A stretch of 64,000 bases of DNA from Castor canadensis (lineage: Eukaryota; Chordata; Mammalia; Rodentia; Castoridae), in the NCBI RefSeq assembly GCF_047511655.1, contig NC_133397.1:12487501-12551500 (forward strand), read 5' to 3'. The notes below the pieces were generated by a model, which saw only the letters and a program-made list of their open reading frames with translations, made no database searches and was not told the DNA's origin. Shown here piece by piece: positions 34,683 through 46,334 of this stretch. Every line of letters starts with the position of its first letter. Positions within the stretch are counted from its first letter, which is position 1. A program made the translations under genes and the position numbers.

Positions 34683-35030
34683 GTCTTGGTCTGTTTGGGC
34701 TACTGTAATAAAATATTGGCGACTGGGTGATTTATATATATTGCTCAGATTTCTGGAGGCTGAGAAACCCAAGATAAATGCACCAGCAGATTCGGTGTCT
34801 GGTGAGGGTCCGCTCTGGATAGACATCTTCTGTCTGTGTCTTCACCCAGGACAGGATGAAAACCTCCCTCAGGCTCCTTCTTACAAGGGTGATGACCTTG
34901 TTCATGAAGGCACCCCCCCCCCATTATGTAGTCATCTCCCACAGACCTCACCTTTTAATACCATCACTTTGGGGGTGGGTATCAACATGTGATCTTTGAA
35001 CGACATCAACATTCAAATGGCAGCAAAAGC
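34683..35030 (-). mobile_element. MaLR-type (MLT1-like) LTR, minus orientation
   Basis: On the plus strand it begins 'ttggtctgtttgggctactg', followed by 'ctggaggctgagaaacccaa', 'agcagattcggtgtctggtg' and 'accttttaataccatcactt', and ends 'catcaacattcaaatggcag'. This is the reverse complement of an MLT1/MST-like LTR. Confidence 0.7.
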
Positions 35031-35481
35031 TAACCTGGACTGTGCAACTGAGTTCAAGTCCACAAGCCCTGTGGCAGCCTTTCTACACACAGGCTCCGGG
35101 CTAAGCACAAACTTGGCTGAATATAGGTACTTCCATGCCATGAATCCAGCCACTGCTATCTCCTTCAAAAAGGTCCTCACTTAGTACTTAACTTATCTTG
35201 ATTTTTGAGAATCCAGAGAAAACCACAGGCATCCTCCCTACTCTCTCTCCACCATATACACCCATGATTTCATGTGCAATTGCCTGCATTTCTTGGACCC
35301 TCAGAAGCCCAGTCATGCAAATTCCAGGGGGACAGTGAATCCCCAAGAAGAGAATTTTGCTCTAATTTATGCCCCACCTGGAAATAGCCTCTTAGGGCAT
35401 CTTCCCTCCTTTGTGTAAGTTGTCTTCAAAGTTGCATCAAACTATCTCACATTTCCACAGCCATGTACCTAGGACCCAGTG

Positions 35482-35485
35482 GTGA
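35482..35485 (+). repeat. Proviral 4-bp target-site duplication (left)
   Basis: GTGA immediately precedes the 5' LTR and recurs at 43705-43708 if the 3' LTR is taken to end CCACAACA. A 4-bp duplication is usual for gammaretroviral (class I) integration. Confidence 0.6.
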
Positions 35486-35564
35486 TGAACAGGAAGACTG
35501 TCTCAAAGCAGGCTGTAGGACATGAAAAATTGCTAATTAGGCAATAAAATGAGTCCAGGGCCAA

Positions 35565-35572
35565 GATAAAAG
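35565..35572 (+). promoter_or_regulatory. TATA-like element of the ERV LTR
   Basis: GATAAAAG is conserved in both LTRs (35565 and 43380) and lies about 265 bp upstream of the polyadenylation signal. No evidence of activity. Confidence 0.45.
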
Positions 35573-35828
35573 GCCCATGCAGAGATAATTGCCCATTCCC
35601 GCCTTCCTTTGTCTCCTTCTGTAAACAGACTTTCCAAAAAAAAGGCCTCCTCTGCTGCTCCTATCGAAACAACCCCCACCCCTGTCCCTAACCCCAGTGA
35701 GCCCACATATTAGCAACCAGCACTTTCCCTATAACTTGATACCCTGCACTGCCCTTTAAGAATCCTGTGATTTCACTGCTGGAGGCCCAGAATTTTGAGT
35801 ATGAGCTCATCTGGGACCACTGACATAA

Positions 35829-35834
35829 AATAAA
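35829..35834 (+). terminator. ERV LTR polyadenylation signal
   Basis: AATAAA is conserved in the 3' LTR at 43636-43641, in the R region about 60 bp before the LTR end. Confidence 0.65.
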
Positions 35835-35895
35835 ATCCGAATTCTACTTCTCTGAGTGTCGCTTGGTTTCTCTTTTGACAATATTTCCACATTTC

Positions 35896-35913
35896 TGGAG
35901 GTCCTAGTGAGAT
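35896..35913 (+). other. Primer-binding site, probably tRNA-Thr type
   Basis: TGGAGGTCCTAGTGAGAT follows the LTR after a 4-base spacer. The TGGAGG start is complementary to the 3' end of tRNA-Thr (…CCTCCA), and most of the remainder also fits, allowing C-to-T changes. The assignment is by complementarity from known tRNA ends and is not certain. Confidence 0.6.
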
Positions 35914-36540
35914 ACCAACCATTCTGGCACCTTAAGTCACCAGCTGGTGTCTGGGCTGCACTGGAGTAGGGAGGGACTCGGGTCCGAATAAGGTGGTGTG
36001 CTACCTGATGGTATTCTGGGTCCTCCTTTGCCCCAGAGTTCCAAGCCTCTGAGTAGTCTTGCTCTGACTGGACTCCAAGGGGAAGTGGACCAACTCACCT
36101 GGCAATTTTGTCCAGACTCAGTAAGCCCCCAGGGGAAGTCAGCCCACAGTCAGGTCCCATCCCACTGGGCAGAAGGGAAGTCTAAGTAACTCCCAGGAAT
36201 CTCTGAGAGGAATTCCACAGGTCAGGGACTTCCCCAAAAAGGAGGGAGGGAAAATTGTAATAACTTCTGGTGTGAATGTGTGTGTGAATGAGTGGCCTGA
36301 TTCATCCTCACTTCAGGCTTGAGTTTGTGGCTCCATGGCCAAAAGGCTACAGAGTCCAAGTGGGTCTGTCCTTCAGTTCCGTGGTGATCCTCATATGGCT
36401 TAGGGTGGTGTCAGGGAAACCCGATCTAGAATCACAAGGCTGACCTGCCATTGATGCTAAGAGGCACCTAAGTTCCATCAGGATGCTGCCAGGCAGACAT
36501 CTGATTGGTCTCTTCTCTTGAAGGGGCACCCACCCTTGTT
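35914..36540 (+). other. ERV leader region
   Basis: About 0.6 kb between the primer-binding site and the first recognisable gag sequence. It should contain splice donor and packaging sequences, but I cannot mark them reliably. The short frame at 35998-36189 is unassigned. Confidence 0.45.
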
Positions 36541-36594
36541 TGTCTTTGTACCACCAACACGGGGGAATACCTACAGTGAATATAGAGGACACCT

Positions 36595-38265
36595 CTAACT
36601 GCCACGGATGGAGTTCCTCAAAACTCACAGTCCTGAAGTGTATGCTTAAACATTTTAAGAAGGGATTTTCGGGAGATTATGGGATCAAAATGTCTTCCAG
36701 AAGTGTGCACACACTGTGTGAGTTGGAGTGGCCCACTTTTGGGGTCAACTGGCCCCCTGAAGTTACCCTAGATTTGCCCATTGTCAGGCCCATTTATCAT
36801 ATCATAATAGGAACCCCCTGACACCCAATCAGTTCCCCTATATTGACTCTTTGCTAAAGGTAGTTCAGACCATACCACCTTGGGTCCAATTCTGTGCCAA
36901 CAAAAAGGGACAGAGCAGAGTTTTTGTGGCTCAGGTAATGAAGCCTAAAGACCAGAAGCCAACCAAGCCTGTTCTGCAAGGTGATCCAGAAGATGAACGA
37001 CCTGTGCCCCTGCCATATGTTCCCAGCATGCTGCCATCATCAGAGCAGGCAATGCCACCTCTTCCAGACAGTCTACCACCTTCAATGAGTCCCCTTCAGC
37101 CCCATCACAGCCTCCCAGCCCCAGGGACATCCCACACCCATCCCTGCCTTGGAGTCCGAGTCCACAGCTCCTGAGCTGCCACCTTCACTCATCCCAGGTG
37201 CCAGCCCCTCAGGTCAGGGCCCTGCAAATGCCGCTCTGTGAGATGCAAGGGCCCCAGCAGATTGGTGCTGACAGCACAGTCCAGTCTAGATGCTCTATCC
37301 TCCCTCTATTACCAGCCTTTCAGTACAACTGACCTCTTAAATTGGAAGAACCACACACCACCTTATTCAGAAAAGCCCCAGGCCATGATCAACCTCCTAG
37401 AATCCATATTTCAGATGCATCAACTAACTTGGGATGACTGCCAAAAGATCCTCCTGACATTTCTCAACATAGAAGAGTGACAGTGAGTCCTGATGGAGGC
37501 TTGCCACTGGCTCCAAGGGCAGGCTCCTGCAGGAACCCTAGATGCAGTAGCTTGGGCAAGAGAGGCAGCCCCTGATGCTTGGCCTACCTGGGACTCAATA
37601 CAGCAGAAGGATGAGGAGTCCTCACTCAGTGTCATGTAACCCTCCTACATGGGCTCAGGGCTGGAGCTAAGAGACCAACTAACATGTCCAAAACCACAGC
37701 AGTTATCCAGAAGCCAAAGGAATCACCAACTGATTCTTATGAGAGACTCTGTGAGACCGTCCAGGTGTACACCCCCCTTGATCCAGAATCACCAAAAAAC
37801 CAGTGAATGGTCAATACAGTGTTTGTGGCCCAGTCATACTCTGCCATTTGCCAGAAACTTCAGAAACTTAAGACTTCACTGGAAAGAATGCCACCTAGCT
37901 ATTAGAAGTGGTGAATAAAGTCTTTGTGAACTGGGACCATGAGGAAAAATGGGAGGTTGATAAAAGAATGAAAGCCAAGGAGTTCTTATTGGCTGTAGCA
38001 CTGGGGAAGCCAGACCCAAACAAGCAGTCAGCTCCACCACAGAAGGGGAGACCCAATGGGCGAACCCCATTTTGACAAGACCAATGTGCCTATTGCAAGG
38101 AGATTGGCCACTGGAAGAATGAATGCTCCCACCACAAGGGACCAGCATTGGAGCATAACAAGATTGGTCCAGGAAAGAAGACAGGATGGCAACCCAAACC
38201 AGAGGCCCAGGACCTCATTAGCCTAGCAGGAACTGAGTCAGACTAGGGAAAACTGGGCTCCTTAC
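36595..38265 (+). pseudogene. ERV gag (matrix, capsid, nucleocapsid), broken
   Basis: Gammaretroviral gag remnant in several frames. The matrix-like part is at about 36600-36820 and continues at 36851-37174, where it becomes Pro-rich (MPPLPDSLPPSMSPLQPHHS), as in the linker between matrix and capsid. Capsid-like pieces occupy about 37300-37480 and 37490-37920. The nucleocapsid has one intact zinc knuckle (C-X2-C-X4-H-X4-C, 38085-38126). Stops near 36820 and 37478 and frame changes prevent a polyprotein. It sits between the leader and the protease region, as expected. Confidence 0.85.
38085..38126 (+). other. CCHC zinc knuckle of the ERV nucleocapsid
   Basis: CAYCKEIGHWKNEC has the exact C-X2-C-X4-H-X4-C spacing of retroviral nucleocapsid. 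A single knuckle is typical of gammaretroviruses. Confidence 0.9.
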
Positions 38266-38269
38266 TACT

Positions 38270-38640
38270 AGGCCCCTGAGAGCCCATGGTCAAAATGAAA
38301 GTGGGGGAACCAACCAATGATCTTCATGGTAGACTGAGGTACTGAGCATTCTGTGCTCACTAAATCTGTAAGTGCAGTGCCACAATAGTTGGAGCCACCA
38401 GCACCCAAACTGCCTGGCAGGTCTGCCAATCTGGGACATGCCAACTAGGAGGGCACAAGGTGACTCATGAATTCCTGTTTTCACCAGAATGCCCAATTCC
38501 TCTGCTGAGAAGGACTTACTAACAAAGCTTAGAGCCCAAATCACCTTCACCCAGGGAGGGCCTACAAGCCTTATAGTGAGAGGACCAATGCCCTCATCAT
38601 GGCAGTGACTATGCCTACAGAAGACGGATGGCAGCACTAC
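38270..38640 (+). pseudogene. ERV protease region, broken
   Basis: Lies between the zinc knuckle and reverse transcriptase. A KMKVGEP segment at 38292 fits the N-terminal strand of a retropepsin. The expected active-site triad region (about 38325-38345) is disrupted by a stop and a frame change. No working protease is possible. Confidence 0.6.
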
Positions 38641-39210
38641 TGCCAGGAAAAGGGGAACCTGATGAAGGTCATCTGCCTGCTGGAGGAGTTTCCTGATGTC
38701 TGGGCTGAGACATCAGCCTGGCTTGCAACCATGCACTCATAATGGTAGATCTCAAACCTGGGGCTCTCCCTGTTAGACAGAGGCAATATCCAGTGCCATG
38801 GGAAGCATGCCTGGGAATACAGGCCCATCTACAGCAGCTAAAGGATGCAGAGATATTGATCAAATGCCAATCACCATGGAAAACCCCACTGTTACCCATC
38901 AAGAAGGCAGGAGGAAACGACTACCGGCCTGCCTAGGATTTATGGGCAGTCAACACCACCATTATCATGCTGCACCCAGCAAACAAGCTGGTTCACCTGC
39001 CTGGATCTAAAGGATGCTTTCTTTTGCCTCTGCCTGGCCCTGGTTAGCCAGCCTCTGCTTGCCTTTGAATGGGAAGACCCCCATACTGGAAGAAAAACAC
39101 AAATGGCCTGGACCAGAATGCCTCAGGGATTCAAAAACTCACCCACCTTGTTCGGGGAAGTCCTAGAGACAGATTTGTTGACTTTCCAGGAAGAAAATTC
39201 AAGCTGTAAA
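38640..39210 (+). pseudogene. ERV reverse transcriptase, N-terminal part
   Basis: The open piece at 38742-38936 carries the RT fingers region (CQSPWKTPLLPIKKAG and NDYRP). In a shifted frame LDLKDAF follows at 39001, holding the first catalytic Asp region, then MPQGFKNSPTLF at 39118-39153. The block that should follow, including the YxDD catalytic pair, is missing. Only about 105 bases separate the TLF motif from sequence resembling the connection domain at 39259. Confidence 0.85.
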
Positions 39211-39258
39211 GGTACAGCCTGGCAAGCCATGACCAGGAGAAATGCTGGGAGGGGACAA

Positions 39259-40315
39259 AGGCACTGCTAGCCCAACTTAACTGGGTACCAGACCAAGAAA
39301 AGGCTTTCCAGGAGATAAATTGTTAACTAGCACCCCTGCACCAGAGCTGCCAGATGAAACACAACCATTCAATCTCTTCACTTGCAAGAAAAATCACACA
39401 GCTCTGGGGGGACCTCACCTAAACAGTGGGTCTATGGCAGTGGCCAGAGGCTTACCTATCGAAGTCTTAGACATAGTGGCCTCCATGTCCCCGAGCCTTA
39501 GCTGCCATGGTAACCCTAATCAGGGAGGCCGACAAGCTCACCCTGGGACAGGACATTAATGTTAAGGTCCCTCATGCATTCATGGTCCTAATGAATGGGC
39601 AGAGTCATAAATGGCTGACCAGTTGCAGATGGCCCATTACTAAGGACTACGATGTGAGAATCCTCAAGTCAGGTGTCAAACTGAACGCCCACAGAGGAAG
39701 GGCCCCCAGATCATGATTGTGAAGAGCTAAAGGATGAAGTGTACTCCAGCAGGCTGGACCTAATGGATGTCCCCTCTCAGATCCAGAGGTCAAGCTCTTC
39801 ATGGATGGAAGCAGCTTTGTCCAGGGTGGACAGTGAAAGGGTGGGTTTGCAGTCACCACTGCTAACGACATCATACAGGCTGAAGCCCTACCACAAGGAT
39901 GGTCCACACAATGAGCTGAACTTCGGGTGTTGGTGCAGGCATTACAGTGTGCAAAGGGAAAGCAGGTGAACATCTACACAGATTCTAAGCAAGCCTTTGC
40001 CACCCTGCATGAGCATGGAACAATATACAAGGAAAGAGGACGGCTGAAAGCAGGGGGAAAGAAATTAAAAACAAAGAAGAAATCCTCCAACTGCTGGAAG
40101 CAGTCTGGGAACTGTCTCAGGTGGCTATTATCCACTGCAGAGACCACCAAAGGGGCATGGACTATGCCAGTAGAGGGAACTGCTTAGCTGACCTGGTGGC
40201 AAGGAGGGCAGCAGAAGAGCTAAATTCCCCTGGAGTGCTGGAGAAACCCGCCAAACTTTTGCTGACTCTGGAGCTGCCTCCCACCCCAAATTATACCAAG
40301 GAGGAAGAACAATGA
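39259..40315 (+). pseudogene. ERV pol connection and RNase H region
   Basis: Resumes after the internal deletion with a KAFQEI-type connection segment near 39300. The RNase H part has FMDGSS near 39799 and YTDSKQAFATLHEHG at 39975-40019, which contain two of the acidic catalytic positions, and a DLVARRAAEE end near 40189. Stops and frameshifts divide it into frames at 39507-39716, 39739-39969 and 39927-40315. Confidence 0.85.
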
Positions 40316-40369
40316 GCAAAAGATGAAAAAGGAATAAAAGAAAAGGGAGGCTAGTGGAAGTTGCCTGAC

Positions 40370-41520
40370 CAGAGACTCTTTGTCCCCATGCTGTAGCAGC
40401 CTCTCTGGTAAAATATCATGAGCTAATGCACTTGGGGAAAACAGCCCTGGAAAAGCTGCTGGACAAACACTATTTCATACCCAAACTCCCCATCCTGCAT
40501 AAGTGCAAGGTGTATTACATGTGTACAAAGCAATGTGAGTCAAGGGCCTAAGCCAAGCCCTGGGATACAAACAACAGGCACCATGCCTTTTGAGAACCTG
40601 GGAGTGGACTTCACAGAGGTCAACACTGTCAAGGATACTGGTACCTCTTGGTCCTCATCTGCACTTACTCAGGATGAGTTGAGGCTTACCTCCCCACACA
40701 CAGAGAAGGCATGAGCGATAGTAAAGGCCCTTTGAAGAGAAATTATCCCCAGATATGGGCTCCCCCTTTCTATTGGACAGACAATGGGTCAGCCTTTGTG
40801 GCGGAAATAGTCCAGGGCCTGGCTAAAATTTTGAAAATAAAATGGAAGCTCCACACAGCATACAGGCCTCAGAGTTCAGGGAAACAAGAGCTCATGAACC
40901 AGACTCTCAAAATTACCTTAGCCAAACTCTACCAAGAAACACAGTCCCCCTGGATGGACATGCTACCATTGGCCCTGCTCAGGGCATGCTGTACCCCTAG
41001 ACCCTCTGGCTACTCACCCTTTGAGATTCTCTATGGCAGACCCCCTCCCATAATAAACAGGCTCACAGGGGACCTCAGGAAAATCGGAAATCTAGACATG
41101 TCCCGACATCTCCAGGCCCTAAGAAAAACCCTATGCCACAGCTCCTGGGAAGTCTTAGAAAGGACCCCAATCCCCATGGGTAACAGGGCCCATCCCCACA
41201 AACCCAGGGATATGGTATGGGTAAAAGATTGGAAAAAGGAACCACTCCAATCCAGTTGAACAGGTCCCCATCTAGTAATATTAGCAACTCCCATGGCTGT
41301 TAAAATTGCAGGAATTACTCCCTGGATTCATCACTCCTGGATAAAGAAGGCAGCAGCTCACACAGACCCTAACAACTGGCAGGCCATCCGTGACCCAATT
41401 AACCCCCTCAAATTGAGGTTTCAGAGGACGTCACAACAGCACGCCATCGCTCGAACGCGCTCCAGCCCTGCTCCAACCACCTCCTGGAAGCTGGTGGGTC
41501 AACGTATGGTGGAAGCCTGA
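40370..41520 (+). pseudogene. ERV integrase, largely preserved but broken
   Basis: A zinc-binding His pair (H-X3-H, 40417-40431) is followed by a Cys-containing segment near 40505-40535. The core has VDFTEV near 40604, TDNGSAFV near 40777 and the Glu-bearing AYRPQSSGKQELMN near 40858, so D, D and E are all recognisable. The longest open piece is 40711-41259 (182 codons). The C-terminal domain continues at 41293-41520 after a stop near 41259. It overlaps or abuts the env start, as in gammaretroviruses. Confidence 0.88.
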
Positions 41521-41539
41521 GGATTCGCCTGTCAGAACA

Positions 41540-43186
41540 TAAATGTATCCCTTTTCTGCCACCCTTACCCCATCCTGCTGATTAGCATTGTTGCAACACT
41601 GTTCACCCTAGGACTGGCCGTCACTGCTCCCCAGGATTGGAACAGAGGCCAAAGGGTACAGCTGGCTTCCTGTCATCTCCTTATAGTAGGAAACCTTACT
41701 GCTGTTTGGTGCTATCTGTAGCCCAGACCCCAGTCTCTGGCATGAGGCCTCTGATGTGCTTTTGGCTTCTGACTCTAGTACATTTTAAGGTTGTCCCATC
41801 CAGAGGCTAGGATGACTGCTCAACTTGTGTAAAACCTCTCTCCTTCCAGGGAAAACCATGATATGCCTTCACCTATTACCCATACCTGTCACCTGCATGC
41901 AGTACATCAATTTCTGGTGTACCAGAGGAGGGACAATTTACTACAAGGGAAAACTGACAGTCCTGACAGGGTCTTGCAAAAATAAAGGCACCATAGGGCA
42001 GACTGTTTGCTGGCAGAAAGAATGAAACCCCTTAAAGGCATGGAATGATGAAATGGCAGGGGGAGGAAATAAAACTATGTCTGGGCATCCTCCCCGACCA
42101 CCCCATTCCCATATCAGTCTACAGAGGGAAAAGCTACAGATACCAAGAAGCCATGCAGAGATGATTACCTAGATGGTTACAAGCCTATAAAAGACATTGA
42201 TCTGCCACCACCACAACCCCCATTAAGGCTTCCTTCCAGGGCAGGGAACTTTAACTTGGAACCCCAACTGTATAATCTGTTAAATGCAACTCACCGCCTC
42301 CTAAATTAGCAGGTGATTGTTGGCTCTGCCTGTCCTCAGGTCCCTGCCATTATGTACCAGCTCCTGTGAGCCCCTTAGCCAGAGGATATATGATGCTACT
42401 CCCAACTTTACCAGCACAAAACCCAAAATTCAAGATTATAATATCCAGTGGGGGAACTGGCTGATAGCCAATATGCCCAAATCCAAAACCATACAGCCAT
42501 TGCCATTAGATGTACAGCTGACAGACCATGGTGCAGCAGCCCAGGAACCTTCTTTGTATGTGGGACCCTTGCTTATCAGTGATTGCCAGCTAACTGGAAG
42601 GGCATTTGCACATTAGCATTCCTTACCTCCCAGAAAAACATAGTTCCTAACAATCAGATCCTCCTGTACTTTTGATGGCCCACACATAGTCAGAGAGCTA
42701 TGCAATTAGCTATCCCTAATTGGATTAGGGATAATAGCTGGAATAGGAACAGGCATAGGAGGAATTGCCTCATAAGCCTTCTACTATAACCAATTATCTG
42801 CAGACCTAACAAATGACATAGAGCAAGTGGCTAGGTCCATAGTGACCATGCAGGACCAGCTGGACTCCCTAGCATCAGTGGTCTTCCAAAATCGGAGAAG
42901 GTTGGACTTACACACTGCTGAAAAGGGGGGCTCTTCCTTTTCCTAAATGAAGAATGTTGCTCTTCTGTGAATCAGTCGGGAATAGTCAGAGACATGACTC
43001 AGCAATTACAGGACCGGGTCACACATAGGAGACAGGAATTAGCAAATTCCTGGAACAGATGGAGCAGCATCTGGATTTGGGCCTCATGGCTACTCCCCTT
43101 GTCTGGTCCTCTTTTCCTGCTCCTACTGGCCCTAGTATTTGGCCCTTGCATTCTCATTGTCATAACTCACTTCATTAGCTTGTGAA
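41540..43186 (+). pseudogene. ERV envelope, broken
   Basis: A hydrophobic signal-like segment (SIVATLFTLGLAVTA, 41585-41630) starts the surface subunit. The middle is broken by many stops, with open pieces at 41825-42025 and 42317-42616. The transmembrane subunit is clearer. A Gly-rich fusion-peptide-like segment (LIGLGIIAGIGTGIGGIA) lies near 42715-42771. QNRRRLDL at 42887-42910 falls in the conserved immunosuppressive-domain position. A Cys-Cys pair follows at 42955-42960. A membrane anchor near 43080-43170 ends at the stop at 43183. A frame change at the G-run 42925-42930 separates the helix from the Cys pair. Confidence 0.87.
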
Positions 43187-43286
43187 TGGAGGCACTTGGT
43201 GACCCAATACAGACCCTTGGGACAGGAAGAATCTGATGGAGTCCCCGGAACCTAGGGTTGATGCTTGTCCACAAATATGGAAAGCA

Positions 43287-43300
43287 TCAAAAGGGGGGGA
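43287..43300 (+). other. ERV polypurine tract
   Basis: AAAAGGGGGGGA lies directly before the 3' LTR start, the expected primer site for plus-strand DNA synthesis. Confidence 0.85.
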
Positions 43301-43704
43301 TGAACAGGAAGATTGTCTCAAAACAAGCTGTAGGACAAAAGAAATTGCTAGTCAAGCCATAAAATTAGTCCAGGGCCAAGATAAAAGGCCCATGTAGAGA
43401 TAATTGCCCATTCCTGCCTTCCTTTGTCTCCTTCTGTAAACAAACTTTCCAAAACAGTCCTTCCCGCTGCTCCTATCTAAACAACCCTGGGTCCCTAACC
43501 CCAGTGAATCCACACATTAGCAACCAGCACATTCCCTGTAACCTGAAACCCTGCACTGCCCTTTAAGAATCCTGTGATTTCACTGCTGGAGGCCCAGAAC
43601 TTTGAGCATGAGCTCATCTGGGACCACTGTTGTAAAATAAAATCTGAATTCTCCTACTTCTCTCAGTGTCATTTGGTTTCTCATCTGACAATATTTCCAC
43701 AACA
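43301..43704 (+). mobile_element. 3' LTR of the gammaretrovirus-like ERV
   Basis: Direct repeat of 35486-35891. If it ends CCACAACA at 43704, the following GTGA (43705-43708) duplicates the GTGA before the 5' LTR. It contains AATAAA at 43636. Confidence 0.92.
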
Positions 43705-43708
43705 GTGA

Positions 43709-46330
43709 GAGACCCATTCCAGCCCTAGGATCCACCAGGTGACTCCACTCCTTTCATTCTTCCCGTGGAGCACAGAGTGCAGAACTATAGGCCTTAAGGG
43801 GATGTTTCATCCTTAGCCCTCCAGAGGAAAAGAAGCCTCTCCACCCAGCCCTGCCTGCTTGGCTCAGAACCCCCTATTGGCCCCACTGCCTATTCAGAGC
43901 CAACTCCACAGCACCATCCCTTACTTGGACCCCATTTACTGGAACATCCATCACCATCAAGTATCCCCTCCAATGAGTCTTGAAGTCCTGCTATAGTAAT
44001 CAAGCTCCAAATTGGACTGTCTATCAAAAGTGGAAGTCCTCCTTTTCTGTCAGAAGTAAAAATATTTGAATATTTCACAGGAAGCTGCATCAAGCCCCAG
44101 TTTTACCCTAGAGAGAAGACCCGATCTGCAAGTGACACTTGAGTAAGTCCAAGTCCTGTCATGAGAAGCTGGTGGAGGAGGGACCAAGCAATGTAATGGA
44201 TGAAGGATTCACAGTTGCCACGCTGGGTCCCATTTGAAGTTTTGCTGCTAACAGCTTGGTTAGCTGTATGTGTCGCTTGACCTCTCTTCTTCTGTGCCTT
44301 CATCTGTAAGGTGATGGTAATTGTTTTAAGAATTGAAGGCAAGAATGCACCTCACAAACTGTTCCATGTGTTTATGAGAGGAATATGAATAACTTTTCTC
44401 TTTGTTCTGGGCCCCAGCCACTCTGCATGCAAGGGAATGTGGGGTTGGTGCCTGTGGACAGTTAGGGACTATCTGGACCTCTTGTGCTCTGGTCCTCACC
44501 CTTCAAGGCCATCCTGCAACAGCACTGATCCTAGTGACCTGGGGATGACCCAGCTCAAGGCCTCCACTGGACCAGAGCCCCAAATGTACCAGCAATTGCC
44601 CTGTGGCCCCTAAGGCTGACCATGCCCACCAGTGTTAACAGCTAGCCAGGTGACAATATGCTTAGGCTAGAAGAACAAGACATTGTCATGGCAACCCCTG
44701 CTGGTGTTCCTGGAAGGAATGACAAGGCCCAAGGGTTGGAGCTGCTTTTCTCTCCCCTTCAGCAAGTTTAAAAGTGAGAAAAGTTTCCAGGTGAGAGGAT
44801 TCCTAATGGTAGCAGATACAGTGGCCCTGCCTGGGTCAGAAGCTAGTAAATGACAGTGTAAATCTGCTCTCCTCCACCCCCTTCCCCCCGCAACACACCA
44901 CACCGCCTGCCCCTCAGAAAACATCAGACCTTGTCAAAGTTGTCTTTTCCACACAAGCCTCCCACTGCCCCTGCTCAGGCTGCAGTTGCCTCCTTCCCTA
45001 TCCTAAGGAGATTTCCATCAAGGCAGCTGTAGAGCCCAAAGCCATTTTGCCCCCACTTCCAATCCTTTCCTGCAACTTCAGGGGCCAAGCATGCCTCCAG
45101 ACCCAGTCAGAGCCAGTCCCTCAGTTTGCCAGGGGTGAGGGCCTGCGGGGGTGGGGGGCAGCAGCAAAGGATCCCTTCTTTCTTTGGCCAAGCCATGAAA
45201 TTGTGCTCCAAGCTGCAGAGGGCCATGTGCTCACTGTGCTGAGAAGGTTATCTGCAGGAGCCAGGAATGACTGTGAGCCCAACAAGCAGAGAAATCAGAT
45301 ATGGTTGCTAAAGAGTAAGACTCATGTTCATGTCAAGGTCCCCTGATCCAGTGTTCCCCCCACATCCTGCCCTTCTGTGGGTGGCCATAAACCTTTCATG
45401 GTTGGCCTCTGTCAGCAGCAGTCAGCACACCTTCTCTTGGGATCTTCCATCCCTTTTCTCCTTCATCCTTGAAGCCTCCACCGTTCAGAGGAGTCTCAAA
45501 TTTGAAGGAGGGAGGCACCAGGAACAAGCAGGGAGGTGCTTTTTTCTATAACCCCCAAACACCACTGGTAGTAGCCTCTTACCTCAGCCACCTATCTACA
45601 TGGAAGGTTGGAGGCACGGTGACCTCTGGGAACTGGTTGTTCTATACTTAGAAGCCTCTCTGTGTGGCAGCTTCCTCACATACAAATTGAGGAGCCCATT
45701 TCAAGAATTAAATGACTTGATACACAGGATCAAGGCAGATGGTAGTATTGCCAGTGTGAGAAGAAGTATCTAATTCCCAGTCCAACCCAGTCCAGGTACT
45801 TACTGCAATAACCAAAGATTAAACAGGAATAACTCAGTATTCAAACCAGGGAAGGGAACTGTTCCTCTGTCACAGACTTTTAAGAACAGTGGTCTCTTCT
45901 AAAGCAGTTGAAGGAGTCTACTAATGACTGACCCAACTGTCCCTCTGAGCACTCAGTGCATAATCCCAGGACAAAGCTTAGGGTCCTGGCAGAATCTCAC
46001 CAACTTCTCTGCAGGGCTGGAGGCAAGGGGGCCCTTACTTGCAGCAGATCCATAATGATAGGATCGGCTGTGAAAGGAAGTGCTCTCAGACACTTGGGGT
46101 ACACACCAGAAACAAGGGCTGATAGTGAAAGTCTAAATCAGCCACAAAAAGAACACTCCTCAATAACTTCTTTAAAACCTACAACTGTAGAATGAGAATG
46201 AGACTTTGACAAATCAAAGCTGATGACCTTGCACATGCCCAAAAGCCTATGACAAACCTCAGTTTGCCCAATTAAATAAGAAAATTCTAATACACAAAAT
46301 TAGAGTTGATAAATTGTATACCACTTTATA
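43709..46330. other. Intergenic DNA; MIR fragment at about 44200-44345
   Basis: No gene recognised. 'gcttgacctctcttcttctg' with 'catctgtaaggtgatggtaa' near 44275-44322 is a plus-strand MIR. 'cacatacaaattgaggagcc' near 45676 may be another MIR end. The frames at 45047-45346 and elsewhere are unsupported. Confidence 0.4.
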
Positions 46331-46334
46331 ATTA

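Larger units (their letters stand above)
35486..35891 (+). mobile_element. 5' LTR of a gammaretrovirus-like ERV
   Basis: A 406-bp repeat beginning TGAACAGGAAG and ending TTTCCACA. It matches 43301-43701 along its whole length, with roughly one difference in ten plus small indels by eye. A TATA-like GATAAAAG is at 35565 and AATAAA at 35829. The LTR divergence points to an old insertion. The 3' LTR may end three bases later (ACA), which would mean this copy lost one unit of an ACAACA repeat. Confidence 0.93.

Noticed and set aside
35998-36189. 63-codon frame in the ERV leader as an accessory gene
   Set aside because: No start context or recognisable motif. Leader sequence of this length is normally noncoding or carries only an upstream gag extension.
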